Part shown: positions 44,643-53,289 of the stretch, one piece after another
Layout: every line of letters begins with the position of its first letter
How positions within the stretch are numbered: the first letter of the stretch is position 1
DNA from: Streptomyces tanashiensis
Lineage (GTDB): Bacteria > Actinomycetota > Actinomycetes > Streptomycetales > Streptomycetaceae
NCBI RefSeq assembly: GCF_014648895.1
Contig: NZ_BMRZ01000005.1
Span: 1-64,000 of the forward strand
Reading direction: 5' to 3'
DNA length: 64,000 nucleotides
The notes under the pieces: model-generated
What the model was told of the DNA's origin: nothing
What the model saw: the letters and a program-made list of their open reading frames with translations, nothing else
Databases searched by the model: none
Made by a program: the position numbers and the translations under genes

Positions 44643-44693
44643 GGGGTGACCCCCTCCCGTACCGAGCCGCCGAGGTGTTCAACTCAGCGTCAC

Positions 44694-44714
44694 ATGCCGG
44701 AACATTTCCGGCAT
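44694..44714 (-). terminator. Terminator after the PASTA kinase gene
   Basis: Perfect 9-bp arms (44694-44702 and 44706-44714) with a 3-base loop, downstream of the kinase gene on the minus strand. Confidence 0.75.
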
Positions 44715-44751
44715 CCGGGACGGGGGCAGGGGGCGTACGGCGGTCCCGTGA

Positions 44752-46425
44752 CTACTGCGGCGGGTTGCCCGTCGAGATCTTCAGGGTGAACTCGGCGTCC
44801 TCGTCCGTGATGTCCTCACCGGCCGGCGGGAACTGCTCCAGGACCGTGCCCTCGCCGTACGTCGACTCGTCCACCGGGGTCTGGGTCATGATCTTCCAGC
44901 CCGCCGCCTGGACGCAGGCCTTCACCGACTGGATGTTCTTGTAGGTGAAGTTGGGGACCTCGAACTTCGTGGGGTCGTCGCTCGACTCCGAAGGCTGCGT
45001 GCACTTCTTCATGTCGATCGTCTTGGTCAGGTCGGGGCCCTTGTGCCCGGGCGCCGCCGACTCGCTCTGCTGCGTCTGCGTGCCACCGGTGCCGCCCGCC
45101 TGCGGGTCGGATTCGTCGTCCATGTTGAGCACGACGAGCAGACCGCCGATCGCGAGCAGCGCGACGGCGATCGCGCCGCCGATCACCCGGGTGTTCCGCC
45201 CGCGGCCGGAGCCGGAGCCGCCGGTCGCGACGGGGGCGGGCATGGGCATGGGCGCAGGCGTCGGGGCGTACGGGGCGGGGGCCGGCGTCTGGGCGTACGG
45301 CGCGGGCGTCGGGGCCTGGGCGTACGGCGCGGGCGTCGGAGCCTGCTGCGGGTAGCCGTACGAGGGGGCGGGCGCGGGCGTCGCCGGGCCGTACGGGCCG
45401 GGCTGCGGCGTCGGCGGGAGGTACGGCTGCTGCACACCGTGCGGGGCGGGCGGCGGGGTCTGTCCGACGGGCGGGAAGACCGCCGAGCCGACGCCCGCGC
45501 CGCTGCTGACCGGACCGCCCTGGACGATCACCGGCGCGCCGGTCTGGCCGGCCGCCAGCACCCGCAGGCACTCGTCGCGCATCGCCGCGGCGCTCGGGAA
45601 CCGCTCGTTCGGGTTCTTCCGCAGCGCGCGGGCGACGAGCGCGTCCATCGCCGGGGTCACCGAGCGGTTGACGGAGGACGGGGCGACCGGCTCCTCCTGC
45701 ACGTGCGCGTAGGCGATGGCGAGCGGCGAGTCGGCGTCGAAGGGGAGACGGCCCGTCAGCAGCTGGAAGAGCATGATGCCGACCGAATAAAGGTCGGAGC
45801 GCGCGTCCACCGCACGGCCGAGCGCCTGCTCGGGGGAGAGGTACTGAGGGGTGCCGACGACCATGCCGGTCTGCGTCATCGAGGTGACACCGGACTGCAT
45901 GGCGCGCGCGATGCCGAAGTCCATGACCTTGACCACGCCGCGCTTGGTCGTCATCACGTTGCCCGGCTTGATGTCGCGGTGGACCAGGCCCATCTCGTGG
46001 CTGACCTCGAGCGCGGCCAGTACGTCGGCCGTGACCTTCAGCGCCTTGTCGGCGGGCATCGCGCCGTACTGCTGGACGTCGGCGGCGAGGACCGAGCCGA
46101 GCGGCTGCCCCTCCACGTACTCCATGACGATGTACGGCATGACGGCGCCGTCGAGGGTGTCCTCGCCGGTGTCGAAGACCGAGACGATGTTCGTGTGCGA
46201 CAGCTTCGCCACGGCCTGCGCCTCGCGCCGGAACCGCTCGCGGAAGGACTGCTCCCGGCCGAGCTCCGTGTGCAGCGTCTTGATGGCGACCTGCCGGTCG
46301 AGGGCGCTGTCGTACGCCAGGTACACCGACGCCATGCCGCCCTCGCCGAGAAGATCGCGCAGCTGGTACCGGCCGCCCGCGACCGAACCGCCCGCATAGC
46401 GGCCCTGTGCGCCGTCCTGGCTCAT
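44752..46425 (-). CDS. Ser/Thr protein kinase with one PASTA domain
   Basis: A 557-residue transmembrane kinase. The kinase domain (about residues 19-290) has the Gly loop LGEGGMASVY, Lys in VAIKTL, HRDIKPGNV and an activation loop with TSMTQTG. A Pro/Tyr/Gln-rich linker (about 310-410, with APTPAPYA repeats) precedes one membrane helix (about 420-440) and a single extracellular PASTA-like domain (about 490-557). It differs from PknB, which has four PASTA units. The start ATG at 46425 is preceded by AGGGGGA. It is divergent from another kinase (46702), sharing a 276-base gap. Confidence 0.93.
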   Translation of the reverse strand: MSQDGAQGRYAGGSVAGGRYQLRDLLGEGGMASVYLAYDSALDRQVAIKTLHTELGREQSFRERFRREAQAVAKLSHTNIVSVFDTGEDTLDGAVMPYIVMEYVEGQPLGSVLAADVQQYGAMPADKALKVTADVLAALEVSHEMGLVHRDIKPGNVMTTKRGVVKVMDFGIARAMQSGVTSMTQTGMVVGTPQYLSPEQALGRAVDARSDLYSVGIMLFQLLTGRLPFDADSPLAIAYAHVQEEPVAPSSVNRSVTPAMDALVARALRKNPNERFPSAAAMRDECLRVLAAGQTGAPVIVQGGPVSSGAGVGSAVFPPVGQTPPPAPHGVQQPYLPPTPQPGPYGPATPAPAPSYGYPQQAPTPAPYAQAPTPAPYAQTPAPAPYAPTPAPMPMPAPVATGGSGSGRGRNTRVIGGAIAVALLAIGGLLVVLNMDDESDPQAGGTGGTQTQQSESAAPGHKGPDLTKTIDMKKCTQPSESSDDPTKFEVPNFTYKNIQSVKACVQAAGWKIMTQTPVDESTYGEGTVLEQFPPAGEDITDEDAEFTLKISTGNPPQ

Positions 46426-46701
46426 CTGTGCTTCCCCCTACGCGCGCGTGGCGGCGTTGATCCGGAATTTCCTGGCGCAAGTCTGCCGTAGGGCAGTGAC
46501 ACGTCAAGCCGGGCACCGGTTCGGTACCCGTTCCGTGACCCTCCGCACAGGAAGCGTTTCCGCGCTCTCGGAGGAAACCCGTCGAATTTGCACAGGTGTA
46601 CGTCGTGGGGGTTGGATGGCCGGTCCATCTCGGACCGTGGTGTCGTACGGAGCCTGTAGCGTGACGACTGGACACGGCACGACAGACGACGGCGAGGACT
46701 G

Positions 46702-48318
46702 ATGGCACCCGAATCCGGAGCAGGTGGCGGTGTGCCGGACGCGTCGGCGGAATCCTGGGGCGAGGGCGGAGTCGTCGGCGACGGCCGGTACCGCCTGACG
46801 CACCGTCTGGGCCGGGGCGGCATGGCGGAGGTCTTCGCCGCCGAGGACGTACGGCTCGGCCGCACCGTGGCCGTCAAGCTGCTGCGCGCCGACCTCGCCG
46901 AGGACCCGGTCTCCAAGGCCCGCTTCACCCGCGAGGCGCAGTCCGTCGCCGGACTCAACCACCACGCCATCGTCGCCGTGTACGACTCCGGCGAGGACCT
47001 CGTGGGCGGCCGGCCCGTGCCGTACATCGTCATGGAGCTGGTCGAGGGCCGCACCATCCGCGACCTGCTGCTCAGCGCCGAGGCGCCCGGTCCCGAGCAG
47101 GCGCTCATCATCGTCTCCGGGGTCCTGGAGGCGCTGGCCTACTCGCACCAGCACGGCATCGTGCACCGTGACATCAAGCCGGCGAACGTGATCATCACGC
47201 ACACCGGCGCGGTGAAGGTCATGGACTTCGGCATCGCGCGCGCCCTGCACGGCGCGCAGTCGACGATGACCCAGACCGGCATGGTCATGGGCACCCCGCA
47301 GTACCTCTCCCCCGAGCAGGCCCTCGGCAAGGCGGTCGACCACCGCTCCGACCTGTACGCGACGGGCTGCCTGCTCTACGAGCTCCTCGCGCTGCGTCCC
47401 CCGTTCACCGGCGAGACCCCGCTGTCCGTCGTGTACCAGCACGTGCAGGACGCGCCGATCCCGCCGTCCGACGTGACGGGGTCCGTGCCGCCGGAGCTCG
47501 ACGGCCTGGTGATGCGCTCGCTCGCGAAGGACCCGGACGACCGGTTCCAGAGCGCCGAGGAGATGCGCGGCCTCATCCAGTACAGCCTGCAGATGCTCCA
47601 GCACCAGGGCGGCCACGTCGGCACGTGGAACACCGGGCCGGTCGAGATGGTGCACGACGGCGGGCACACCCCGGGCGGCGGCATGGCCGTGACGACCGCG
47701 ATGGGTCACCCGATGCACGGGGAGACCGCGCAGGGTCCGATCCTGCCGCCGATGAACCCGGACGACGGCGGGTACGGCGGATACGACGCCGGCACGGTCG
47801 GCACCGGCGGCTACGGCCCTGACGGATACGGCGGCAACGGCGGCAGGGGCGGCCGGGGCAAGGTGTGGCTCTTCGCCGCGCTCGCGCTGATCGCGGTCGT
47901 GGCCGGGGTCGTCTTCGCCCTCGACAAGGCGGGCGAGAAGGACGGCGGTACGGGCGGCACCCCGCCGACCGTCAGCAACTCGCCGTCGACGGTCTCCGAG
48001 GAGCCCAGCCCCTCGGAGGAGCCCTCGGAGGAGCCCTCCGAGGAGCCGGGCACGTCGACCGGCGGCTCGACCGAGCAGCCGTGGACCCAGCCGCCGACGC
48101 AGGAGCCGACCGAGGCCACGGGCACGCCGACGACCGAGCCGCCGACGCAGCCGACGACCGCGCCGCCGACGGAGCCCACGAACACGCCGTCGCAGCCGAC
48201 GACCGCGCCGCCGACCGACACCCCGACGGAGCCGACGGACGAGCCGACCGACGACTCCTCCGGCGGCAACACCAACCCGGACACCCCGCCGACGGGCACG
48301 GGCGCGCAGACCGGCTGA
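46702..48318 (+). CDS. Ser/Thr protein kinase with Pro/Thr-rich extracellular tail
   Basis: A 538-residue transmembrane kinase. The kinase domain (about residues 29-300) includes LGRGGMAEVF, Lys in VAVKLL, HRDIKPANV and an activation loop with TMTQTG. A Gly-rich linker (about 330-385) leads to one membrane helix (about 390-410) and a 125-residue tail of PTEP, PSEEP and TQPT repeats with no PASTA domain, so it may sense the cell wall or be glycosylated. Its promoter must lie in the divergent gap to the other kinase. A hairpin lies downstream at 48393-48423. Confidence 0.92.
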   Translation: MAPESGAGGGVPDASAESWGEGGVVGDGRYRLTHRLGRGGMAEVFAAEDVRLGRTVAVKLLRADLAEDPVSKARFTREAQSVAGLNHHAIVAVYDSGEDLVGGRPVPYIVMELVEGRTIRDLLLSAEAPGPEQALIIVSGVLEALAYSHQHGIVHRDIKPANVIITHTGAVKVMDFGIARALHGAQSTMTQTGMVMGTPQYLSPEQALGKAVDHRSDLYATGCLLYELLALRPPFTGETPLSVVYQHVQDAPIPPSDVTGSVPPELDGLVMRSLAKDPDDRFQSAEEMRGLIQYSLQMLQHQGGHVGTWNTGPVEMVHDGGHTPGGGMAVTTAMGHPMHGETAQGPILPPMNPDDGGYGGYDAGTVGTGGYGPDGYGGNGGRGGRGKVWLFAALALIAVVAGVVFALDKAGEKDGGTGGTPPTVSNSPSTVSEEPSPSEEPSEEPSEEPGTSTGGSTEQPWTQPPTQEPTEATGTPTTEPPTQPTTAPPTEPTNTPSQPTTAPPTDTPTEPTDEPTDDSSGGNTNPDTPPTGTGAQTG

Positions 48319-48392
48319 CGGAGCCCGGCGGGGCCCGAATGACGCAGCCGCCGGGGACCGGCTGACGGAGGCCGGCAGCCGGAGTCCGGCTC

Positions 48393-48423
48393 AAGGCGGG
48401 ACGGCTCACGGCCGCCCCGCCTT
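48393..48423. terminator. Hairpin between the kinase gene and the convergent APH-like gene
   Basis: Inverted repeat AAGGCGGG...CCCGCCTT with an inner 4-bp extension, one mismatch and a 5-base loop (48393-48405 and 48411-48423), in the gap between two convergent genes. Confidence 0.7.
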
Positions 48424-48438
48424 CGCCGTCCGTGCCGG

Positions 48439-49455
48439 TCAGCCGGCGAAGGCGTCGCGGACCGCCGCGTACTCGCGCGTCCACCAGACCGCCAGGGCCG
48501 ACACCGCGGGGAACTGCGGGTCGGCCCGCCGGTCGTGCAGCTGGTAGCGCCAGCGCAGCGTCCAGAAGTCGTTGAGCCGCTCCCACCACACCCGTCGCGC
48601 CGCCGCGGCGAGCTCGGCGCCGTCCGCGCCCGTCGCCCGCCGGTACGCGCGCGCGTACGCCCGGACCTTCTCCAGGGCCAGCTCCCCCTCCGGCCGTACG
48701 AAGAAGATGGCGGCCGCCCTGACCGCCTCCTCGGCCCTGGGGCGGACCCCGAGCCGGTCCCAGTCGACGATCGCGGCGGGTTCGGCACCCCGGTAGAGCA
48801 GGTTCAGCGGGTGGAAGTCGCCGTGCACCCAGCCGGCGGCGGAGGCGGGCGGCGGCCGGTGGTGGGCGTGCTGGGCGAGCAGCCTGCGCCGCTCCCTGAG
48901 CCGGTGCTCGGCGAGCGCGTCGAAGCTGTCGCGGGGGCGGTGCGCGCGGGCGAGGCGGAGCAGTTCCTCGATGGCCCGGAAGGTGTCCTCGGGGCGGGCG
49001 CTCTCGTGGTCGCCGGCCGGGGGCGGGGACTCCATGACCTGCTCCAGGCAGGTGTGGACGCGGCCGAGGAGGGTGCCGAGGCGGCGTGAGCAGCCGGTGG
49101 AGAGCTGGGTGCCGTCGCGGTGCCGGCCGTCGACCCAGGGGTGCAGGGCGTAGCAGTGGCCGCCGAGGAGCGCGACCGTGCGGCCCCGGCTGTCGGGGAG
49201 CGGCGGGGCCACGGGCAGGCCGAGGGCGTGCAGGCGCTGGGTGGCCCGGTGCTGGCGGGTGATGGTGGCCCGGTCGGAGGTCGGGGCGTCCAGGTGCTGC
49301 TTGAGGAAGTAGGCGCCGCGGGTGGTGGAGAGCCGGTAGCCGCGGTTGAGCAGGCCCTCGGTGACGGGGACGCAGGAGAGGGGCTCGCCGATGCCCGTGT
49401 AGCGGCGCAGGAGGGGGCGGACGGGCGGAGCGAGGGGTACAGATGAGCGCGGCAC
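48439..49455 (-). CDS. Aminoglycoside phosphotransferase-like (APH family) protein
   Basis: A 338-residue protein of the APH kinase fold. The catalytic loop WVHGDFHPLNLLY (about residues 208-220) and metal-binding IVDWDRLG (about 227-234) are clear; the N-terminal nucleotide-binding lobe is present but diverged. Members phosphorylate small molecules such as aminoglycosides, choline or homoserine. The substrate here is unknown. The GTG start at 49455 lies 15 bases beyond the end of the flavin-fold gene upstream (minus strand), so the two are probably cotranscribed. Confidence 0.88.
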   Translation of the reverse strand: MPRSSVPLAPPVRPLLRRYTGIGEPLSCVPVTEGLLNRGYRLSTTRGAYFLKQHLDAPTSDRATITRQHRATQRLHALGLPVAPPLPDSRGRTVALLGGHCYALHPWVDGRHRDGTQLSTGCSRRLGTLLGRVHTCLEQVMESPPPAGDHESARPEDTFRAIEELLRLARAHRPRDSFDALAEHRLRERRRLLAQHAHHRPPPASAAGWVHGDFHPLNLLYRGAEPAAIVDWDRLGVRPRAEEAVRAAAIFFVRPEGELALEKVRAYARAYRRATGADGAELAAAARRVWWERLNDFWTLRWRYQLHDRRADPQFPAVSALAVWWTREYAAVRDAFAG

Positions 49456-49470
49456 TCCGCAGATGTTAGA

Positions 49471-49986
49471 TCACGCTGCGTGGTGGAGATGTCGCTCCGT
49501 GGGAGGGGCCTCGGGGAGCGCCTCGGCGGACGTCCCGGAGGGGCGCTCGGCGGGACTCCCGGCGAGCTGTCCGGCGGGCGTCGCGGTCTCCTGGCGGCCG
49601 CTGTAGTCGAGCTCGTGGACCGTCACGAACTGCGGCTCTATCCGCATGAACACCGGGGTGAAGGGCTCGCCGTCCACCCGTACGGGCTCGGGGCCGAAGG
49701 CCGCCGTCTCCTCCGCGGTCGGCTCGACGATCTCGGCGGTGCCGGTGAACTGCACGGACCAGATGCGCTCGGCGCCGGAGTCGAAGTTGTCCGCGCCGTA
49801 CGCGACGACGCTGCCGTTGCACGCGCGGTGGTAGCCGAGGCCCCGGTGCATCCGGAGCAGGACGCGGCCGTCGGCCACGATGTGCCGGGCGGGGGCGACG
49901 AACGGCATCGCCCGCATGCTCGTCGCCACCCGGCCGTACGACACGCGGCTGAGCAACTCGATGGCGCGGATCTCGTCGGAGGACAT
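49471..49986 (-). CDS. Pyridoxamine 5'-phosphate oxidase-fold protein
   Basis: A 171-residue protein with the split-barrel flavin-binding fold: RVSYGRVATS near the N-terminus, then PFVAPARHIVADGRVLLR and WSVQFTGTAEIV strands. The C-terminal 35 residues are Pro/Glu/Ala rich and look disordered. Such proteins bind FMN, F420 or haem and may reduce small molecules. The ATG at 49986 has GGAGAG upstream; a GTG at 49995 is also in frame. It follows the DevR-like regulator on the same strand, a pairing that echoes dormancy regulons in mycobacteria. Confidence 0.82.
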   Translation of the reverse strand: MSSDEIRAIELLSRVSYGRVATSMRAMPFVAPARHIVADGRVLLRMHRGLGYHRACNGSVVAYGADNFDSGAERIWSVQFTGTAEIVEPTAEETAAFGPEPVRVDGEPFTPVFMRIEPQFVTVHELDYSGRQETATPAGQLAGSPAERPSGTSAEALPEAPPTERHLHHAA

Positions 49987-50107
49987 GGTTTCCACTCTCC
50001 GCCACCGGCACCGTGTCGGAAAAGGGGCCCCTGCCCCGGTTCGACGGGGACGTAGGTCCCGAGATCGGGCCGTCGGCCCCGCCCTCGCCCGTACGGGTGA
50101 GCGGGGA

Positions 50108-50767
50108 TCAGTGGCGCTCGGCCTGGAGCCGCGCCACGTACGCCGCGGCCTGCGAGCGCCGCTCCATGCCCAGCTTCGACAGCAGGCTGGAGACGTAGTT
50201 CTTGATGGTCTTCTCCGCGAGGTGGAGGCGCTCGCCGATGACCCGGTTCGTCAGGCCCTCGCCGATCAGGTCCAGGATCCTGCGCTCCTGGTCGGTGAGG
50301 TTGGCGAGCTTGTCGTCCCTCTTCGGGTTGTTGCCGTCGCGCAGCCGCTCCAGGACCCGTGCGGTGGCCACCGGGTCGAGCAGGGACTTGCCGGCCGCCA
50401 CGTCCCGCACGGCGTTGAGGAGTTCGTTGCCCCGGATGGCCTTGAGGACGTATCCCGAGGCCCCGGCCATGATCGCGTCGAAGAGCGCCTCGTCGTCCGC
50501 GTACGAGGTCAGCATCAGGCACTTGATCGACTCGTCCTGCGAGCGGATCTCCCGGCACACCTCCACCCCGCTGCCGTCGGGCAGCCGGACGTCGAGCACC
50601 GCGACGTCGGGGCGCGTCGCGGGGATCCTGACCAGCGCGTCCGCCGCCGTCCCGGCCTCGCCGACCACCTCGATGTCGTCCTCCACGGAGAGCAGCTCGT
50701 GGACGCCGCGCCGGACGACTTCATGGTCGTCCAGCAGAAATACCCGGATTTTTCCTTCTTCGCGCAC
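50108..50767 (-). CDS. NarL/DevR-type orphan response regulator
   Basis: A 219-residue response regulator. Receiver domain residues 7-122 with Asp13 and Asp14, phosphoacceptor Asp59 (AVLDVRLPDG), Thr/Ser in MLTSYADD and Lys in YVLKAIRG. The LuxR-type helix-turn-helix (about 155-215) includes LTDQERRILDLIGEGLTN and KTIKNYVSSL. It closely resembles DevR/DosR in architecture. No histidine kinase gene is adjacent, so it is an orphan. The S. coelicolor counterpart at this locus (SCO3818) has, as I recall, been linked to antibiotic production via a distant kinase. The GTG start at 50767 has a weak Shine-Dalgarno sequence. Confidence 0.9.
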   Translation of the reverse strand: MREEGKIRVFLLDDHEVVRRGVHELLSVEDDIEVVGEAGTAADALVRIPATRPDVAVLDVRLPDGSGVEVCREIRSQDESIKCLMLTSYADDEALFDAIMAGASGYVLKAIRGNELLNAVRDVAAGKSLLDPVATARVLERLRDGNNPKRDDKLANLTDQERRILDLIGEGLTNRVIGERLHLAEKTIKNYVSSLLSKLGMERRSQAAAYVARLQAERH

Positions 50768-51105
50768 GCAGTCAGTCTCACATATTGGGTCTTCCGGCGC
50801 CCGGGGTGCGCGGGATAACGTGCCGGATGTTCCGACGACGGCGTCGGGTCGTTGTCCATGCGCTGACCAGCGGCGCTTCCCCCATTTCTCGATTTACTTG
50901 GAAATCCAAGCAAAATCGCAGGTCAAGTGGGGTTTCGCGGTAATGCCGCGTAATGGGTAACGTGCCTATGACGGCGTTCGCCGGAGCACCTGTCACGCCC
51001 GACTCCGGCCGCGTCGCACCCACCCCGTGCGAAGGTACGGACAAGGCGGAGCCGCACTGGCCTCACCGGCGAACCCGGGGGCCGGACCGACGGAGGAGCA
51101 CGCAC
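50768..51105. other. Intergenic region with a palindrome upstream of the second bkd operon
   Basis: This 338-base gap separates the response regulator (minus) from the second bkdA (plus). It is AT-richer than its surroundings from about 50880 to 50960. It contains CTTGGAAATCCAAG (50897-50910, perfect 6-bp arms), flanked by TTT and AAA that extend the symmetry to 10-bp arms with one mismatch. Open frames upstream of 51106 are in frame with bkdA but lack a Shine-Dalgarno sequence. No RNA gene is recognised. Confidence 0.6.
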
Positions 51106-52296
51106 GTGACCGTGGAGAGCACTGCCGCGCGCAAGACGACGCGACGCAGCAGCGGCACCAAGCGCACCGCAAGCGCGAGCACGAGCACCACCAAGAAGGC
51201 GACGGCGAAGCCCGCCACGGCCTCGGAGCCCGAGCTCGTTCAGCTGTTGACGCCCGAAGGGGAGCGCGTCCAGCACCCCGACTACGACATCGACCTGAGC
51301 GCCGAGGAGCTGCGCGGTCTCTACCGCGACATGGTCCTCACCCGCCGCTTCGACGCCGAGGCGACCGCCCTGCAGCGTCAGGGCGAGCTGGGCCTGTGGG
51401 CCTCGCTGCTCGGCCAGGAGGCCGCTCAGATCGGTTCCGGCCGGGCGCTGCGCGACGACGACTACGTCTTCCCGACCTACCGTGAGCACGGCGTCGCCTG
51501 GTGCCGCGGGGTCGACCCGACGAACCTGCTGGGAATGTTCCGCGGGGTGAACAACGGCGGCTGGGATCCCAGCACCAACAATTTCCACCTGTACACGATC
51601 GTCCTCGGCTCGCAGACCCTGCACGCCACCGGCTATGCCATGGGCATCGCCAAGGACGGCGCGGACTCCGCCGTGCTCGCGTACTTCGGTGACGGCGCCT
51701 CCAGCCAGGGCGACGTCAACGAGGCGTTCGTCTTCTCCGCGGTCTACAACGCCCCGGTCGTGTTCTTCTGCCAGAACAACCAGTGGGCCATCTCCGAGCC
51801 CATCGAGAAGCAGACGCGCGTCCCGCTCTACCAGCGCGCCCGCGGTTTCGGCTTCCCCGGCGTCCGCGTCGACGGCAACGACGTCCTGGCCTGTCTGGCG
51901 GTGACCCGGTCCGCCCTGGAGCGCGCCCGCCGCGGTGAGGGCCCGACGCTCATCGAGGCGTTCACCTACCGCATGGCCGCCCACACCACCTCCGACGACC
52001 CGACCCGCTACCGCCGCGACGCGGAGCGCGAGGCGTGGGAGGCCAAGGACCCGATCCTGCGCCTCAAGGCCTACATGGAGAACGAGGGCCACGCGGACGC
52101 GGCCTTCTTCGAGGAGCTCGAGGCGGAGAGCGAGACGCTCGGCAAGCAGGTCCGTGAGGTCGTCCGCGCCATGCCCGTCCCGGAGCACATGGCGATGTTC
52201 GACCACACGTACGCGGACGGGCACGCGCTCGTCGACGAGGAGCGCGCGCAGTACGCCGCCTACCAGGCGTCCTTCGAGGGCGGAGAGGCCGAGTAA
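51106..52296 (+). CDS. bkdA: Branched-chain 2-oxoacid dehydrogenase E1 alpha subunit (copy 2)
   Basis: A 396-residue ThDP subunit paralogous to the copy at 30570. The ThDP motif begins GDGASSQGDVNEAF and ends VVFFCQNN; HTTSDDPTRY follows. The N-terminal 40 residues are a Thr/Ser/Lys-rich extension absent from copy 1. The GTG at 51106 is chosen because GGAGGA lies 8 bases upstream; the longer open frame from 50953 lacks any ribosome site. The gene heads a three-gene operon. Compared with copy 1 it has no PaaR-type site nearby but has a palindrome at 50897. Confidence 0.94.
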   Translation: MTVESTAARKTTRRSSGTKRTASASTSTTKKATAKPATASEPELVQLLTPEGERVQHPDYDIDLSAEELRGLYRDMVLTRRFDAEATALQRQGELGLWASLLGQEAAQIGSGRALRDDDYVFPTYREHGVAWCRGVDPTNLLGMFRGVNNGGWDPSTNNFHLYTIVLGSQTLHATGYAMGIAKDGADSAVLAYFGDGASSQGDVNEAFVFSAVYNAPVVFFCQNNQWAISEPIEKQTRVPLYQRARGFGFPGVRVDGNDVLACLAVTRSALERARRGEGPTLIEAFTYRMAAHTTSDDPTRYRRDAEREAWEAKDPILRLKAYMENEGHADAAFFEELEAESETLGKQVREVVRAMPVPEHMAMFDHTYADGHALVDEERAQYAAYQASFEGGEAE

Positions 52297-52298
52297 TC

Positions 52299-53279
52299 AT
52301 GGCTGTTCAGAAGCTTCCCCTGGCGAAGGCGCTCAACGAGTCGCTGCGCAAGGCCCTGGAGACCGACCCCAAGGTCGTCATCATGGGCCTGGACGTCGGC
52401 AAGCTCGGTGGTGTCTTCCGGATCACCGACGGTCTGCAGAAGGACTTCGGCGAGGACCGGGTCGTCGACACCCCGCTCGCCGAGTCCGGCATCGTCGGCA
52501 CCGCGATCGGTCTCGCCCTGCGCGGCTACCGGCCGGTCGTGGAGATCCAGTTCGACGGCTTCGTCTTCCCGGCGTACGACCAGATCGTCACCCAGCTGGC
52601 GAAGATGCGGGCCCGTTCGCTCGGCACGGTGAAGATGCCGGTCGTCATCCGCATCCCGTACGGCGGCGGCATCGGCGCCGTCGAGCACCACTCCGAGTCC
52701 CCCGAGTCGCTCTTCGCGCACGTCGCGGGCCTCAAGGTCGTCACCCCGGCGAACTCCTCGGACGCCTACTGGATGCTCCAGCAGGCGATCCAGAGCGACG
52801 ACCCGGTCATCTTCTTCGAGCCCAAGCGCCGCTACTGGGACAAGGGCGAGGTCGACACCGAGGCCATCCCCGGCGAGCTGCACAAGGCCCGCGTCGCCCG
52901 CGAGGGCACGGACCTCACCCTCGTCGCGTACGGCCCGATGGTGAAGACCTGCCTGGAGGTGGCCGCGGCCGCCGCCGAGGAGGGCAAGTCGATCGAGGTC
53001 GTGGACCTGCGCTCGATCTCCCCGCTCGACTTCGACACCATCCAGGCCTCGGTCGAGAAGACCCGCCGCCTGGTGGTCGTCCACGAGGCGCCGGTGTTCT
53101 TCGGCTCCGGCGCCGAGATCGCCGCCCGGATCACCGAGCGCTGCTTCTACCACCTGGAGGCCCCCGTCCTGCGGGTCGGCGGCTACCACGCGCCGTACCC
53201 GCCGGCGCGCCTGGAGGAGGAGTACCTGCCGGGCCTGGACCGCGTGCTCGACGCCGTCGACCGCTCGCTGGCGTACTGA
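52299..53279 (+). CDS. bkdB: Branched-chain 2-oxoacid dehydrogenase E1 beta subunit (copy 2)
   Basis: A 326-residue E1 beta subunit, without the longer N-terminus of copy 1. It has MGLDVGKLGGVFRITDGL, LAESGIVGTAIG and HHSESPESLF. It starts 2 bases after bkdA, consistent with coupling, and completes the E1 tetramer. Its C-terminus ends RVLDAVDRSLAY. Confidence 0.95.
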   Translation: MAVQKLPLAKALNESLRKALETDPKVVIMGLDVGKLGGVFRITDGLQKDFGEDRVVDTPLAESGIVGTAIGLALRGYRPVVEIQFDGFVFPAYDQIVTQLAKMRARSLGTVKMPVVIRIPYGGGIGAVEHHSESPESLFAHVAGLKVVTPANSSDAYWMLQQAIQSDDPVIFFEPKRRYWDKGEVDTEAIPGELHKARVAREGTDLTLVAYGPMVKTCLEVAAAAAEEGKSIEVVDLRSISPLDFDTIQASVEKTRRLVVVHEAPVFFGSGAEIAARITERCFYHLEAPVLRVGGYHAPYPPARLEEEYLPGLDRVLDAVDRSLAY

Positions 53280-53289
53280 GGAGAGCACC

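Noticed and set aside
49996..50107. DosR-type box searched for near the DevR-like regulator
   Set aside because: No palindrome of the GGGACT...AGTCCC type is seen by eye.
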